From positions 103,589-167,588 of the forward strand of contig JAVTVY010037000.1 in assembly GCA_036873755.1 (NCBI GenBank): a stretch of 64,000 nucleotides of DNA. Reading direction: 5' to 3'. Made by a program: the position numbers and the translations under genes. Within the stretch, counting starts at the first letter, position 1. Every line of letters starts with the position of its first letter. Under the pieces are notes generated by a model that searched no databases, was not told the DNA's origin, and saw only the letters and a program-made list of their open reading frames with translations. This stretch comes from Hanleya hanleyi (lineage: Eukaryota > Mollusca > Polyplacophora > Lepidopleurida > Hanleyidae). Below are positions 11,721-24,305 of this stretch, in pieces.

Positions 11721-13719
11721 CTGGGAAAGATAAGATGGTAAACAAATATCATTTAAAGTGGAAATAATTAAATCATGAAATTGTAAATTACATTTGCACT
11801 CTAATTTTCATACATGTAGTAAACAAATTTGCGCTACCCTATTTCTTCTGATTTGAATTTTTGGAACAGCATTTTTAGACTTGGCAGCAGAAAAAAATCC
11901 ATCTTTATGTCGACTGAGGCTAAATACTGTGGCATGAATATTTATCCCCAGAATTAAAATGATAGCTACTGAAATTTGTAGAATGTTTGCATAATTTCTC
12001 CCCTCAGTAGCCTGAATTTAAGTTTTGTCATCAGAATAATTAGAAGAAATAGCTATTCAATATAAGCTTATTATTTCGCACTTTTGCAAAAAATTTCTGA
12101 TATTTAAATGTTTAAATTTTTTACAAACAATCACAAACAAATATTTGTTTGCGTAGTGCAGGTCAAGCTGCTAACCTTTCAATTGCCTTAGTCATTTTTC
12201 TTTTCTTTTCAGTTTTTCCAAAATTGCAGACAAAACATTTGGGGTATGTGTCACTTTCTCGTGCTGACCTGAAGTACTAATTAATTTTGTTTCACTGAAC
12301 AAAAATACTTGTAGATTATGATCTTTGACACAAGACAGATCAAACAAAAATTTTAAAAGTTCAGATTGCATGTATTTCTGCATGAATGCAAACAGGCACG
12401 GTTCATAACCACACAATTTGCAACCTTAAAAGAGAGAGCTGAGAAAACTATTTCAATTAACACTTTAACAGTTGAATAGTCAAATTTCATCAGAAAGCAT
12501 GATGGTGATTAATATGGGGTTATTAAGGACACGGTACCACTACACAAGGTGTCTGCCCATGCCTGAGGCAACACTGGCAACATTACTGTCAAAATACACA
12601 CAATAACTGTACGCACGCAAAATGGGATAAAGAAAAAAATCAAATCAAATCAAAATAAACCTAATATACATGAACACATGTATGCTACCATAATAAGTAA
12701 AATTCTGTCGGCCATTTCCTATAAAAAAATCCGGATGCCATTTTCACATGACTATGGACACGATTAAAATGTGGATTAATTAATACCTGTAACAGATATA
12801 TTTTGTCAATTTAGCAGCTACAGGTAACCACATGTATCAACATGAACATGACCAATGAAAATCTGATTATGAGGTCATGGGGGGAGGGGAGGATTCGGAG
12901 TAATGTCACACTCAAGGTTGTTTCACTCATGTGGTGATAGTCAGTTTGGTTGGTGGAGGAAGACGGAGTCCCCAGAGAGTCCACCACCGCTGCTGTCATA
13001 GGAGTCGGCAGGTGTATTATCACTCAATCACAGCCATACATCCAAGTTGGAAGTGGGGGAGGGAGGGGGGGCTCAGGTCATTTATATGGGAAAATGCAAT
13101 AATTTGAGTGTAAGGATTTGGGGGCCCATATCCTTCTCCATATAATTACATGTGTCAAAATAGGCAATGTTAATGGCCACGATTATTCGCCTTGGAAAAC
13201 TGTACACCCCAAATTAATGTCTGGTCATAGTTTCTCCCCCCAGCAGATATCCTGAACACATATATGTTCCACCAGATATCAGAGTCGAGTTGAAAATAGT
13301 ACTAAGAGTGTAAAACAGCTGTTGCCCAATTATATAATGAATCACCAATATGATTGTAATTTCAGAAATAATTGTGACATGTGTGATATAAATGGATTGC
13401 CTCTAGGCCTATAACAGACCCTCCCCTACATGAACAGTATACCACTATAACAAATTATATGTCATCCCCCATTGTCCCACTAAATCCCCTGTAATATTGG
13501 ATGAACTCTGTGAATGGAGGTAATGGTTTATATACATATATGATCAGTCTTGAACAGATCAGTATATCATCAGACCAAAGTTCTTTGATCCACCTCTCTA
13601 GTCTCTATTCACAATTACCATTTAATAATTTACAATTACAATTACCCATGAGTGAGTGAGTGAACTAGAGCATAGTCTGAGGGATGCACACATTTGATGA
13701 AAATGATCAGTAAGGCTGC
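11721..13719. other. Intron sequence with one SINE-like copy
   Basis: Intron between exons 9 and 8. Apart from the SINE-like copy at 12895-13025 I recognise nothing; the sequence is AT rich without splice-consistent frames. Confidence 0.5.
12895..13025 (+). mobile_element. SINE-like repeat (family A), copy 1
   Basis: Contains TAATGTCACACTCAAGGTTG, TTTCACTCAT, TGGAGGAAGACGGAGT and CCCAGAGAG in order. Copies at 22856-22990, 26659-26790 and (minus) 52905-53030 share the same blocks. The GGAGGAAxCCGGAGTxCCCxGAGA core is common in SINE-like repeats of molluscs and other marine invertebrates. Confidence 0.6.
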
Positions 13720-15257
13720 TTACAAGATACCCCCCGTAAGGCATAGATACATACATGTTGGTGGTTAACATTTCACGAGTAAGTTGAATGGGATTGCATC
13801 GGGTGGTGGTGGAAATGATCAGTAAGCATGCTTACAAGATAGCCCCCGAATGCACATTTGATAGAAATTAACGAATGTTTGTAGCAGAATATAACTATAC
13901 ATGTTATAGTTGTTTACAGGTAAGTTCACTTAGATTGCGTTTGGTGGCGGCACGGTATGTAATTAGTTGACAATGAGACCTCGCTTGGTCTGGTAGCTGC
14001 ATACCAAATTTGAGAGGAATCCGAGTAGCAGTTGTCAAGTTATGCTCCGGAAACGAAATGTTACGGGCCGACGAGAAAAAATTGACCATAGGTGGCGCCA
14101 CCTGTAGACGCACATGCGCCAAACACAATCCCAAGAGAGGTCTCATAGTATGGTAGCTGCATACCAAATTTGAGAGGAATCCAAGTAGCGGTTCTCAATT
14201 TATCCTCCAGAAACCAAATGTGACGGACGGACGTTGGTACGGACGGACGGAGGGCGCCACCTGCAGACTCACATGCGCCAAACGCAATCCCAAGTGAGGT
14301 CTCATGGTATGGTAGCTGCATACCAAATTTGAGAGGAATCCAAGTAGCGGTTGTCAAGTTATACTCCGGAAAACCAAATGTTACAGACCGACGAGAAAGC
14401 TTTGACCCTAGGTGGCGACACCTGTAGACATAAACGCGCAAAACGCAATCCCAAGCACGGTCTCATGGTATGGTAGCTAGATACAAAATTTGAGAAGAAT
14501 CCTATTAGCTGTTGTCAAGTTATGCTCCGGAAACGAAATGTTACGGACCGACGAGAAAGTTTTGACCCTAGGTGGCGCCACCTGTAGACTCACATGCTCC
14601 CTAAGCAATCCCATGCAAGATCCCATGGTATGGTAGCTGCATACCAAATTTGAAAGGAATCCAAGTAGCGGTTGTCAAGTTATGCTCCGGAAACGAAATG
14701 TTACGGGCCGATGAGAAAGTTTTGACCATAGGTGGCGCACATGCGCCAAACGCAATCCCAAGAGAGGTCTCATGGTATAGTAGCTGCATACCAAATTTGA
14801 GAGTAATCCAAGTAACGGTTCTCAAGTTATGCTCCGGAAACCAAATGTTACGGACGGACGGACGTTGGTACGGATGGACGGAGGGCGCCACCTGTAGACT
14901 CACATGTGCCAAACGCAATCCCATGTAAGGTCTCATGTTATGGTAGCTGCATACCAAATTTGAGAGGAATCCAAGTAGCGGTTGTCAAGTTATGCTCCGG
15001 AAACGAAATGTTACGGGCCAATGAGAAAGTTTTGACCCTAGGTGGCGCCACCTGTAGACGCACATGCGCCAAATGCAATCCCAAGCGAGGTCTCGTGTTA
15101 TGGTAGCAGCATACCAAATTTGAGAGGAATCCAAGTAGCGGTTGTCAAGTTATGCTCCGGAAACCAAATGTTACGGACGGACGGACGTACAGACGGACTG
15201 ACGGACAAGCTGAAACCAGTATACCGCCCCTACACTACGTGTACGGGGGGTATAATA
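13720..15257 (+). mobile_element. Tandem-core (pearl/Helentron-like) element, ~160-bp core
   Basis: The 5' region has C-rich segments GATACCCCCCGTAAG (near 13727) and GATAGCCCCCGAATG. About eight imperfect ~160-bp units follow, each with GCATACCAAATTTGAGAGGA, TTATGCTCCGGAAAC and GGTGGCGCCACCTGTAGAC (itself partly palindromic). The end has (ACGG)n at 15174-15205 and a hairpin around 15215-15250 (ATACCGCCCCTACACTACGT / GTACGGGGGGTAT) followed by AATAAAA. The 5' C-rich segment is an inverted copy of the 3' hairpin arm. Confidence 0.8.
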
Positions 15258-15551
15258 AAATTTAACGTCGCTTTCATTCAACAATATTTCAGCTACATGA
15301 CGTATATCACGACGAACCAACAAAGCACCACCCAGCCCATTTGTGTTCCTGCTACTTCAAAGAAGAAATCTTTGAAGCAGCATGGAACCAGACACACTCC
15401 ATCCACCCTATAAAACACAGAGGACAGCGCACAAGACACAGACTCGCACAAGACACAGACTCACGACGCTCACGAAGTGCAATAAAGACAAGTGATTACA
15501 GTGCTAGACATCACATTATCAAGTTCCTGTTACTTCTCAGCAAACAATTAC

Positions 15552-15910
15552 CCATGAAAGAGAGACAGAATTAAGGTTTAAGGGGTGAGAGAGTGAGTGA
15601 ATATGACTTAACGTCGTTTTGAACACTATTTCAGTCCTATCACGACGTTTGATTCCTATTACTTTTCTACCTAGCTTCCGAAAACTTGGACCCCACATGC
15701 ATGGCCCTATTCATTTTTACACCTGGAACCACACGTACATAAGATCCTGTTCCTTTTTATATCCAGGAACCATATGGGTGCCCAGTTAGTCGCCTCAAAT
15801 AACAAGCTGTCTGAGGAGCTGAGGTCATTCAATTCTCACCATGACCCGCGATGTGCATGACGACACCCCAGGTCAATCCCTGAAGTCTGACAGGGCAATT
15901 TTATCATGAA
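15552..15910 (+). mobile_element. SINE-like repeat (family B), copy 1
   Basis: Includes GAGTGAGTGAATATGACTTA + ACGTCGTTTTGAACACTATT, ATCACGACGTTTG, CCAGTTAGTCGCCTC, AAGCTGTCTGAGGAGCTGAG and CAGGTCAATCCCTGAAG. A clearer copy is at 24085-24305 and a partial one at 33711-33815. The 5' block TTTAACGTC...CAATATTTCAGCTA also occurs at 15262-15312 and 19783-19840. Confidence 0.6.
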
Positions 15911-18119
15911 TAGACACAAACTTACTACCCAAGTGATCATGACAGCGATCTACAATGAGAACCCTGAAACTTCCGGGAAGCGGGGGAGGGGGAGGTGAGA
16001 AGTTTGGATTTTTCACCTGAATGGTTCTGAATAGAATAGTAAACTAAACACACGAGTATGTATATAAAACATATTTGACCCAGTTAGCGAGCCTGAATAC
16101 AAAAGAATGTGAGTAACTGGAGAGAACGGAGTTTGTAGGCCAAGGGGTGAATGATTGTGTGGAGGATTAGGTTATAGGCAATACAACACACTGAATAGGT
16201 CTGTTTATTGTTCTGTATCTGTTAGTCTTCAACCATAAGCTAGCTACTGTATATGAATGCTTACATGGAGTGGCACAGCCACCATCTGTTGCTCGAACTG
16301 GTACCATTTCATGTTAATAGGTGGACACAGGGAGATCCTCACATCATATATTTTGTACTTTAAATAAACCTGACTAAACCTTTATTGAACTCCCATATAG
16401 ACTCAGTGAATCAGTTAGGATATAGTCAGGAACTGTGTTCACACAGTTCACCTGAAAGTATTATGTGCTTATAATCTGAAAGATAACTCATGTTGCTGAG
16501 AGTAAATTTCCCTGAAATTCTAATTTTAAATCTGGTAAATATACACATATACATGTGTATAAAGACAACATCATCTGTAGCAGTGCTCATAGTAGCACGA
16601 TGGAGTGCCCAAGTCAAACCAAACCAAAACGGAACTGTTGGTTACATTGCACTAATATTAAATACTGATATTAATTAATAATATTAACTACTAATATTAA
16701 CCACTGATAATAACGACTAACAATAACTACTAGCAGACCATTAAAGTTACCAAGTTGTCAAACTGACCTCGTCGCAAAGTCGATATCCTGCTGTGACGTT
16801 CTTCTGAACGTCCATACCAGCTGGACCTCGTGGTGCGCCTGTACATCTCACGGTGACAACAACAATGACGACGATGCTCCAGACAGTGTCGCGGGGGACC
16901 ATAACAAAGGTGATCGGGGAAACATAGTCTCAACTCTGACGCAAATACATGTAGTGCTCACACCTAGACTGAACCATCGAGCACATGGTCCTGTACCTCT
17001 AGAATGATACACATATCTACTCTCTAGCACAGTCCTTCCGACAGATATAAAGCTGATTTGCCGTCTGCAAGCGCTTACTCATCAAGGCTTGACGTGACAT
17101 AAATCAGGCAGGTCAGCGGTACAGGCTATGAGAACTGGGAACTAGACTAGACTACTCACTGATTCACCGATTCACTGATCAGCTGCCTAACAGCTATCAC
17201 ACATGCCCTCTTGGCTTGCAGCGATAAAGTACCTAACTCCCGATCAGCCGTTTATACTTCTCACAAACTCTCCTCAAAGTGCAATCAGAGCTGGCTATCT
17301 AAACTGGATACAATAACGCCACAGTAACTCACATGAAACGAAAAACAAAACACTGGAATTACCGTTAACATCACATCCCATGTGCACATGTATAATAGTG
17401 CATTGAGACTGTTAGGCGATTTGTCTACAGGCGATGGCCACTCCCGTCTAATTATCTAGTTAACACGGGGCCACACACAGCCAATGTTAAACAGTCCACA
17501 ATTAAGGGATAAACCACTGTTCATATGTTCCAAAGTACCGAGTGCAACTGTTGATTGCCAGGTTACACGAGTTCACTCTGGCCTGTGTAATGGGAAATGA
17601 TATGCAACTCGCATGCCTGGACCACTAAGTTGTCTGCGTCTAATGTTAACTGAGATGACATCCACACTTATGTATACATAGCCCCAAGGCGAGATGAAAA
17701 CAAAGTAGTTCCTCCTTCCTATGATACTATGATAAAAGGACTAATTGTGCGATGGAATATATGAACCAACTCCTGTTTCGCCATACTGCATGCCACTATG
17801 AACCCAGTAGCTCCCGCCATGAGGTACAGGAAGTCCCGATGAACTATACCATTTCAGTACTGAAGGGGACAGGGCTCCCACACATGATATACACCAGCCC
17901 AGGCTACTGTAGCACAGGGGGACATTCCAAGCTGACATCTATTAAATGAAATGACACCCCAACAAGTCAAGTTATGATGTCTGGAGCTGTGCCAGCGAAC
18001 ATTCAACTGGTGTCTGCCTGGACCGCATGGCTGGTTCCTCCAGTTGTAGTCACCCACAGGGGTTGTGCAGTCCTATTGACCGACAATATATATATATATA
18101 TACACACACCTGAGGTAAA
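15911..18119. other. Intron sequence, nothing gene-like
   Basis: No exon found. A low-complexity ACTAATATTAA stretch lies at 16650-16735 and a (TA)n run near 18087-18100. Confidence 0.45.
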
Positions 18120-18300
18120 CTCTCTAATAATTCAACCACCCTAATAAATTCAATCACCTCCAATCTAATTTCAGTCACTCTAATAAATTTGATCACCTAT
18201 CAAATGAAGGAGAACGAACCAGCAGGAGTAAAATAGGTCCTGTTTTTAACAGGTCATCAAATTCTTGTTTTGATAAATTTGATCACCTAATATGAGTGAG
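18120..18300. mobile_element. MITE-like repeat, CTAATAATTCAATC family, copy 1
   Basis: Contains CTCTAATAATTCAACCACCC, TAATAAATTCAATCACC and TAATAAATTTGATCACC. Related copies occur at 20055-20275, 31480-31640, around 57960-58030 and 59325-59455. The common ends read CTAATAATTCAATC and GATTGAATTATT, i.e. they are inverted. Confidence 0.5.
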
Positions 18301-20054
18301 AAAATGCACTTTCTATAAATTATCATAGAGGTTATCCAGGAGTTCTGTTTACTGACCCTCCCCCCCCCCCAAACCACCCCCTTAGTCATAGTAGTTAACC
18401 AATCCTAGCCCTTAGACGCAGTTACAATTTTATCGTCTTTGCAAATTTTTAAAGTAATGTTGTTCAATTACAGTGGAAAGGAAGAAGTGAAATTAGGATG
18501 GGACTAATCATGAACTATGTATTGTAGTATTTGAGAATGTTAATTCTGGTTTGATTGTCGCAAAGACACGTCATCATCATCGGTAGAACTCAATTTGCGA
18601 CAGTAAAACCCGCATTAATGCTTATACATCACAGTTACTCCCTAGTTTTATACTGCTTTAATTCACCCACACAACCGTTGGCTTCACAGTGCAGGTATAG
18701 ACAACAGCAGAACCAGTTGATGTTTTCAGCTGATAATCAAAAATCCATTAAATACTTTGTAACTTAACACAGTTAAATGTAATATTAAAACATTTAAAGG
18801 CCATGAACACAATTATGCTAATTTCATGCATAAAATTAGACTATGCAAAAACTTTGTAATTGGAGATAAATTATAGTCATCCCAATTAAATGCTGGTACT
18901 TGTTCTTATTATCTTCATTATCAGTTACAAATGTAATGCCAACAGAACCCAGCATTTTCCCATTATCTTTATTTTAACGTCAAAATAATCGTCTAATCAT
19001 CTTTTAAAGGAGTACCATAAATAACACCGACACTTATAACATGGTTTTCAAACCCCTATTTTCTCATGCCTGAGTGACTGTGTTTTTCAGTAGGATGCTT
19101 CATCAACACTGATCCAAGGCCACAATATTGTTGTTTAACTGCCATACAAGAACAGAAATAAACTGCTTTTGTTCACTCGTCCCAAATTAACATTGAATAC
19201 AAGCCCATCTAATACGGCTCGTCATGATACATGCAATTGGGCAAGAACAACAAAAAAACAAAGTGTTCATAAAAATACACTTGTACATGTACATTGCAGC
19301 CTTCAGTGTACAGTTAGGACCAACCGTCACAGTTCAGTATATCTGATATTACCACGATCGAATGCACTTTTAATGATACATTGATAGTAGGAATAGGACA
19401 CCAATACCTATTCGCATCTCTGAAAAAAACACTGATGAGTTTACATTCAGAGTTTTGCATGAATTAATTTATTTTAAAAAAAAAACCCTCAAACGCGCAA
19501 GTTTTACTACTTTCCTGGTGTATTCTCTTTGAAAACAGTAACATGAAAATGTGTGTCAAATAATAAAACTTCATTTCAGGATCGTACTTTTAGAAAATTT
19601 GTTAAATTAATAATCTCACAGTTCGGCAGAAAAATTGATTTTGCGAATAACTTCTTCAAAACAATTTTGCCGATGATGAAATTCTTAAAAACATAGTTTG
19701 GTCAGTACAATGTAGGTGCAAGCATTCCATGTGGGAAAATGGAAATAAAAATAGAAATTTTGCCAGAATTACATGTATAGAGAGAGAGAATTAAGGTTTA
19801 ATGTCACGTTCAGCAATATTTCAGCTATATGGCGATGATCAAACAAAATTCTAAGTATGCATATTATAAAATTCTAACTATCTTAGGATTTGAAGCAGCA
19901 ATATATGGAAATTTTTTCGCCAAAAAGATTTATTTCACTAATGGAATTACGAAAAATTCGTTAAAAAACACTTGTATGGGAAGGTATGGGTTGACCCTAA
20001 CCTGGCGTAGTGCTGCCATTTATGTCTCCCAGTACATGTATATATGGTAATACC
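18301..20054. other. Intron sequence with a family B fragment
   Basis: No exon recognised. The family B head (GAGAGAATTAAGGTTTAATG + TCACGTTCAGCAATATTTCAG) is at 19783-19840. Confidence 0.45.
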
Positions 20055-20275
20055 TCTAATAATTCAATCCTCCTATCAAAATTTGATCAGCCACATTTCA
20101 ATCAGTGGTTCTAATAAATTTGATCACCCTCTAAAATCATTGAAGTAACGAAGGAATAATGAATGATTTTGAACCATTTAGTCAACTGTCCCGATAAATT
20201 AGAGCACCCCCAGATTTTATGGCGGGAAATTTCACTTCCTGTGATTGAATTATTGGAACAATTCCTGTAGCTGTA
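20055..20275. mobile_element. MITE-like repeat, CTAATAATTCAATC family, copy 2
   Basis: Starts CTCTAATAATTCAATCCTCC and ends TGATTGAATTATTGGAAC, giving short terminal inverted repeats. The interior has TAATAAATTTGATCACCCTC and CTAAAATCATTGAAGTAACG, which recur in the other copies. Confidence 0.6.
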
Positions 20276-20348
20276 ATATATATATATATTTTTTTTCCCT
20301 CCCCAACTTCAGCATTATAATGAGGGACAAGTATACAGTTCATTTCAG

Positions 20349-21456
20349 CAACTAATAGAATACAGCTGTCAGAATACTACTGAAGAACTAATAGAATACA
20401 GCTGTCAGATACTACTGAAGAACTAATAGAATACAGCTGTCAGATACTACTGAAGAACTAATAGAATACAGCTGTCAGGATACTACTGAAGAACTAATGG
20501 AATATGGCTGTCAGAATACTACTGAAGAACTAATAGAATACGGCTGTCAGAATACTACTGAAGAACTAAAAGAATACATATGGCAGAATACTACTGAAGA
20601 ACTATATGTAATAGAATATAGCTGTCAGAATACAACTGAAGAACTAATAGAATACGGCTGTCAGAATACTACTGTAGAACTATACTACTGTAGAACTAAT
20701 AGAATACGGCTATCAGAATATTACTGTAGAACTAATAGAATACGACTGTCAGAATACTACTGTAGAACTAATAGAATACGGCTATCAGAATACTACTGTA
20801 GAACTAATAGAATATGGCTGTCAGAATACTACTGAAGAACTAATAGAATACGGCTGTCAGAATACTACTGTAGAACTAATAGAATATGGCTGTCAGAATA
20901 CTACTGAAGAACTAATAGGATACGGCTGTCAGAATACTACTGAAGAACTAATAGGATACGGCTGTCAGAATACTACTGAAGAACTAATAGAATACGGCTG
21001 TCAGAATACTACTGAAGAACTAATAGAATAAAGCTGTCAGAATACGTACTGTAGAACTAATAGAATACAGCTATCAGAATACTACTGTAGAACTAATAGA
21101 ATACAGCTATCAGAATACTAAGTGTAGAACTAATAGAATACAGCTGTCAGAATACTTCTATAGAACTAATAGAATACAGCTGTCCGAATACTACTGAAGA
21201 ACTAATAGAATACAGCTGTCAGAATATTACTGAAGAACTAATAGAATACAGCTGTCACTGTCAGAATACTACTGAAGAACTGATAGAATACAGGTGTGAG
21301 AATACTACTGTAGAACTGATAGAATACAGCTGTCAGAATACTACTGAAGAACTAAAAGAATACAGGTGTCAGAATACTACTGAAGAACTAATAGAATACA
21401 GCTGTCAGGATACTACTAAAAACTAATTCAGAATACTACTGAAGAACTAATAGAAA
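20349..21456 (+). repeat. 36-bp tandem array, about 30 copies
   Basis: Units of AACTAATAGAATACAGCTGT + CAGAATACTACTGAAG repeat through the interval. Dimorphisms are ACAG/ACGG/ATGG before CTGTC and GAAG/GTAG at the unit end, and a few indels occur. The period is a multiple of three, so long frames arise by chance. Lies in the intron between exons 9 and 8. Confidence 0.9.
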
Positions 21457-21594
21457 CAAATCTGTATTTTCTGACTCCATCAAGCATGTAAAATTAATAG
21501 GAGGGAGAAGTTGTCACCTCCCAAACTGACCATGTTAGACTGACCCCGTATTAGTGGCAGTAAACCAAACAATGATAGACCATGATACACCCCG

Positions 21595-21965
21595 TTAGCC
21601 TGTCTAAATGCTCCCTCCTCATTTGCAAATTGTCCGGTAACGAGTGAGTGAGTCAGTCCATCCGAATCCATTCGTCAGCAAAATAAGGAGAACCGTTGAC
21701 ATTAGAACCTTGATTTTTGGCACGAAGGTGCATTAGGGGACTGTTACCAAAAATTTCTGAGCTGACCTACTTTTGATGAAATTTTTTGGTAATTTTTGAT
21801 GAAAATCACTGGTAATGCTGACTTGGGCTGTGCCCATCTTAATATAGGCAGGATTTCAACTGGGGGGAGGGGGGATTTCAACTGGAGGGTGGGGGGGGGG
21901 AGGGGTGATTTCCAAGAGTCATAATGCCTACCCTACTTCGTAGGTCCTGGGACGTTAGTCACACT
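21595..21965 (+). mobile_element. Second copy of the 6709-7385 repeat family
   Basis: In the opposite orientation to the first copy. It runs from CATTTGCAAATTGTCCGGTA through ATTAGAACCTTGATTTTTGG and GGGGACTGTTACC to CCTACCCTACTTCGTAGGTC. It contains a G-rich expansion near 21860-21905. Confidence 0.6.
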
Positions 21966-23334
21966 GCCATGTATCATATATTAAGAACTAATTTACAATC
22001 ATTTACTTGCAATCTAGAATTCCAGTTCAACTTGACTGAGTAAAATTGTTTCCCAATATAAACCAAGACTTCACAAAGTACACCAGCAGCAAACACGGCT
22101 GTTGTTATAGCCATTTCCGGAGAAATCCGGGAAATTAAACGCAAGATTCAAATGGACTTGACAGTTATGAGTTACCATCTCCCGATTTTGGTGAAACATG
22201 CGCATTGGAACAGTGAGTCTGTGTTGAAACTCAAAGTATACACACCTTAAGCTTGACTCAAGCATTGGAAAGTGCATACACAGTTTGAAATATGTGTTAA
22301 GGCAGTGTGACGTCACTGGACCTAAATATGATTGCAACAGACCACCATAGAATACCATGCTTTATTTGCAGTTTACTCTGTGTAATAAAATCGTAAAAAT
22401 TACAATAAATATTTTCCGACACTGTTTGCAATGCTCTTTCATTTGATGGAAACTTTACTGGAGTGTTTACGATCACTTTAACTGATAGATCATGCATATG
22501 TGTACATTGGATTATCCCCCTTTTCATGACATCAAATATCACTTGCAGTGATGAAGTTATTAGGGAATTATCATAGGCCCTCTCAGCTGCCACAAAACCT
22601 TTAAGTGGTCAGTGCACATCTACCTCATATGAAGAGTTCACCAGGTATTGTTGCATGGAATCAATCAAAGACCTAGCCCAGGATTTACAAGGCATCTCGC
22701 GTCCTTAGCATCAAGCATCGGTCATAATAATTACCTGCCCATGTGACAGCGGCTTTGTTCTCACCGACCTTTACCGTAATGTTCCACTCTCTTCAAGTAG
22801 AATAAACTTCATCCTTTTTCACCAGTGTAAAATCCAGAAAAATTCCAGAGGGAATTTGGTTTAATGTCACACTCAAGGTAATTTCACTCATACAGTGACA
22901 GCCAGTTCGTATGGTGGAGAAAGCTGGAGTACCCAGAGAGAACGACCGCCTGTCGGCAAGTAGCAGGCAAACATCCGCACATGTATGCACCACTTAGCTG
23001 TTTGGGTTATAGACTATGAAATAGTTGAGAACCAAATGGATTTTGATGATTCTCTCGTCACAAATGGTCCTAGACTTTATACACTGGTGAAGAAGCGTGA
23101 AGATTATTTCATTTAAAGAGAGCGGAACATCACAGTGTATGGATCAATGAGAACATTCAGGACACAAGATGCCCTGTTTAAATTCGGCTGTCAAAGACCC
23201 AAACTGAACTGACATGAGTTAATATGTTGTAGATGTCCATACATAAGACATGGTCGACAACACAATATTACTAATATTGGTCGATGATGGATGAAATGAA
23301 AACTAGAGCGGTTGAAGTCCCCGATGTTTAAACT
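21966..23334. other. Intron sequence with a SINE-like copy
   Basis: Apart from the family A SINE-like copy (22856-22990) nothing gene-like is seen. Confidence 0.45.
22856..22990 (+). mobile_element. SINE-like repeat (family A), copy 2
   Basis: Has TTTAATGTCACACTCAAGGT, TTTCACTCATACAGTGACAG, GGTGGAGAAAGCTGGAGTAC, CCTGTCGGCAAGTA and CACATGTATGCAC, the same order of blocks as the other copies. Confidence 0.65.
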
Positions 23335-23810
23335 ACTGATTTGGCTTGGAAGCATAACGTTCCGTATCCAACATGGTTCAAAGGAATCCCAAGCAAGATC
23401 CTGTAGCAAGGTAAGCTTACCCACAATTACCGAATTTGTCCTGAAAGGAAAACTTGGCTTGACTCCCAGATGGCACAATCTACAGGTGGATCGGCATGAA
23501 AAGTGAGATATTGAGGCAAGGTACCCACATACCAATTTGGTTTTAAGAACTTATTGCCGGAAACAAACTTGCCCCCCCCCCCCCCGCCCAAGTGGCACCA
23601 CCTATCGGCCAATCGGCATTGAGAAACAATCCCAAGCGAGATCTTGAGGCATGGTACCCACAAACCAAATGTTAAATGAATCTGTTCAGTTTTTCAGAAG
23701 TTATTGTCCAGAAACAAAGTTGGACGGACGTTACCACACACGGACGGACGGATGGATACCAATACCATGGTCCCCCTTTAGCCTTTTCGGGCATCGGGGA
23801 ACAATCAAAC
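23335..23810 (+). mobile_element. Degenerate tandem-core (pearl-like) element
   Basis: Two to three diverged units contain CAATCCCAAGCGAGATCTTG, GGTACCCACAAACCAAAT and TTATTGTCCAGAAACAAAG. These resemble the ~160-bp units at 13720-15257. A GGACGGACGTT...CACGGACGGACGGATGG tract follows at 23722-23752. The terminal hairpin is only weakly visible. Confidence 0.5.
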
Positions 23811-24084
23811 AGATCTCAATGTCCCTTGTGTATATGGTGTATCCAGTCCTGTCCTACAGTTTAATACACACATGATGTCATAACTGTTTACTTAGCTGAT
23901 GGAATCAATCAGACTTTGGCATCCCTTGTGTACATATGTATGGTGTTACATGTACCTAGTCCAGCCCTACAGTCCATGTCAAATTTACCATTGTTTCACT
24001 ACAATATTTACAAATCAATGTTAGATTTAATATGCAGTATATTATTGGGGTATTTTCTTGTACAAACCAATGTCATATATTATA

Positions 24085-24305
24085 GAGTGAGTGAATATGA
24101 TTTAACGTCACTTTCAACTATATTTCAGTCATATCACGACGTTTGGTCCTATTCCTTTTCACACCCGGGAACCCCACGGGTGTCTCAGTTAGTCTCCTCT
24201 TATGACAAGCTGTCTGAGGAGCTGAGGCCTATTCTTATCATAACCAGCAGTGTGCACAATGACATCACAGGTCAATCCCCTGAAGCCCCACAGGGCCATA
24301 TATTA
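24085..24305 (+). mobile_element. SINE-like repeat (family B), copy 2
   Basis: Starts GAGTGAGTGAATATGATTTA and contains CACTTTCAACTATATTTCAG, ATCACGACGTTTGG, CCCACGGGTGTCTCAGTTAG and AAGCTGTCTGAGGAGCTGAG, ending CCCCACAGGGCC. The frame over it has no recognisable protein. Confidence 0.65.
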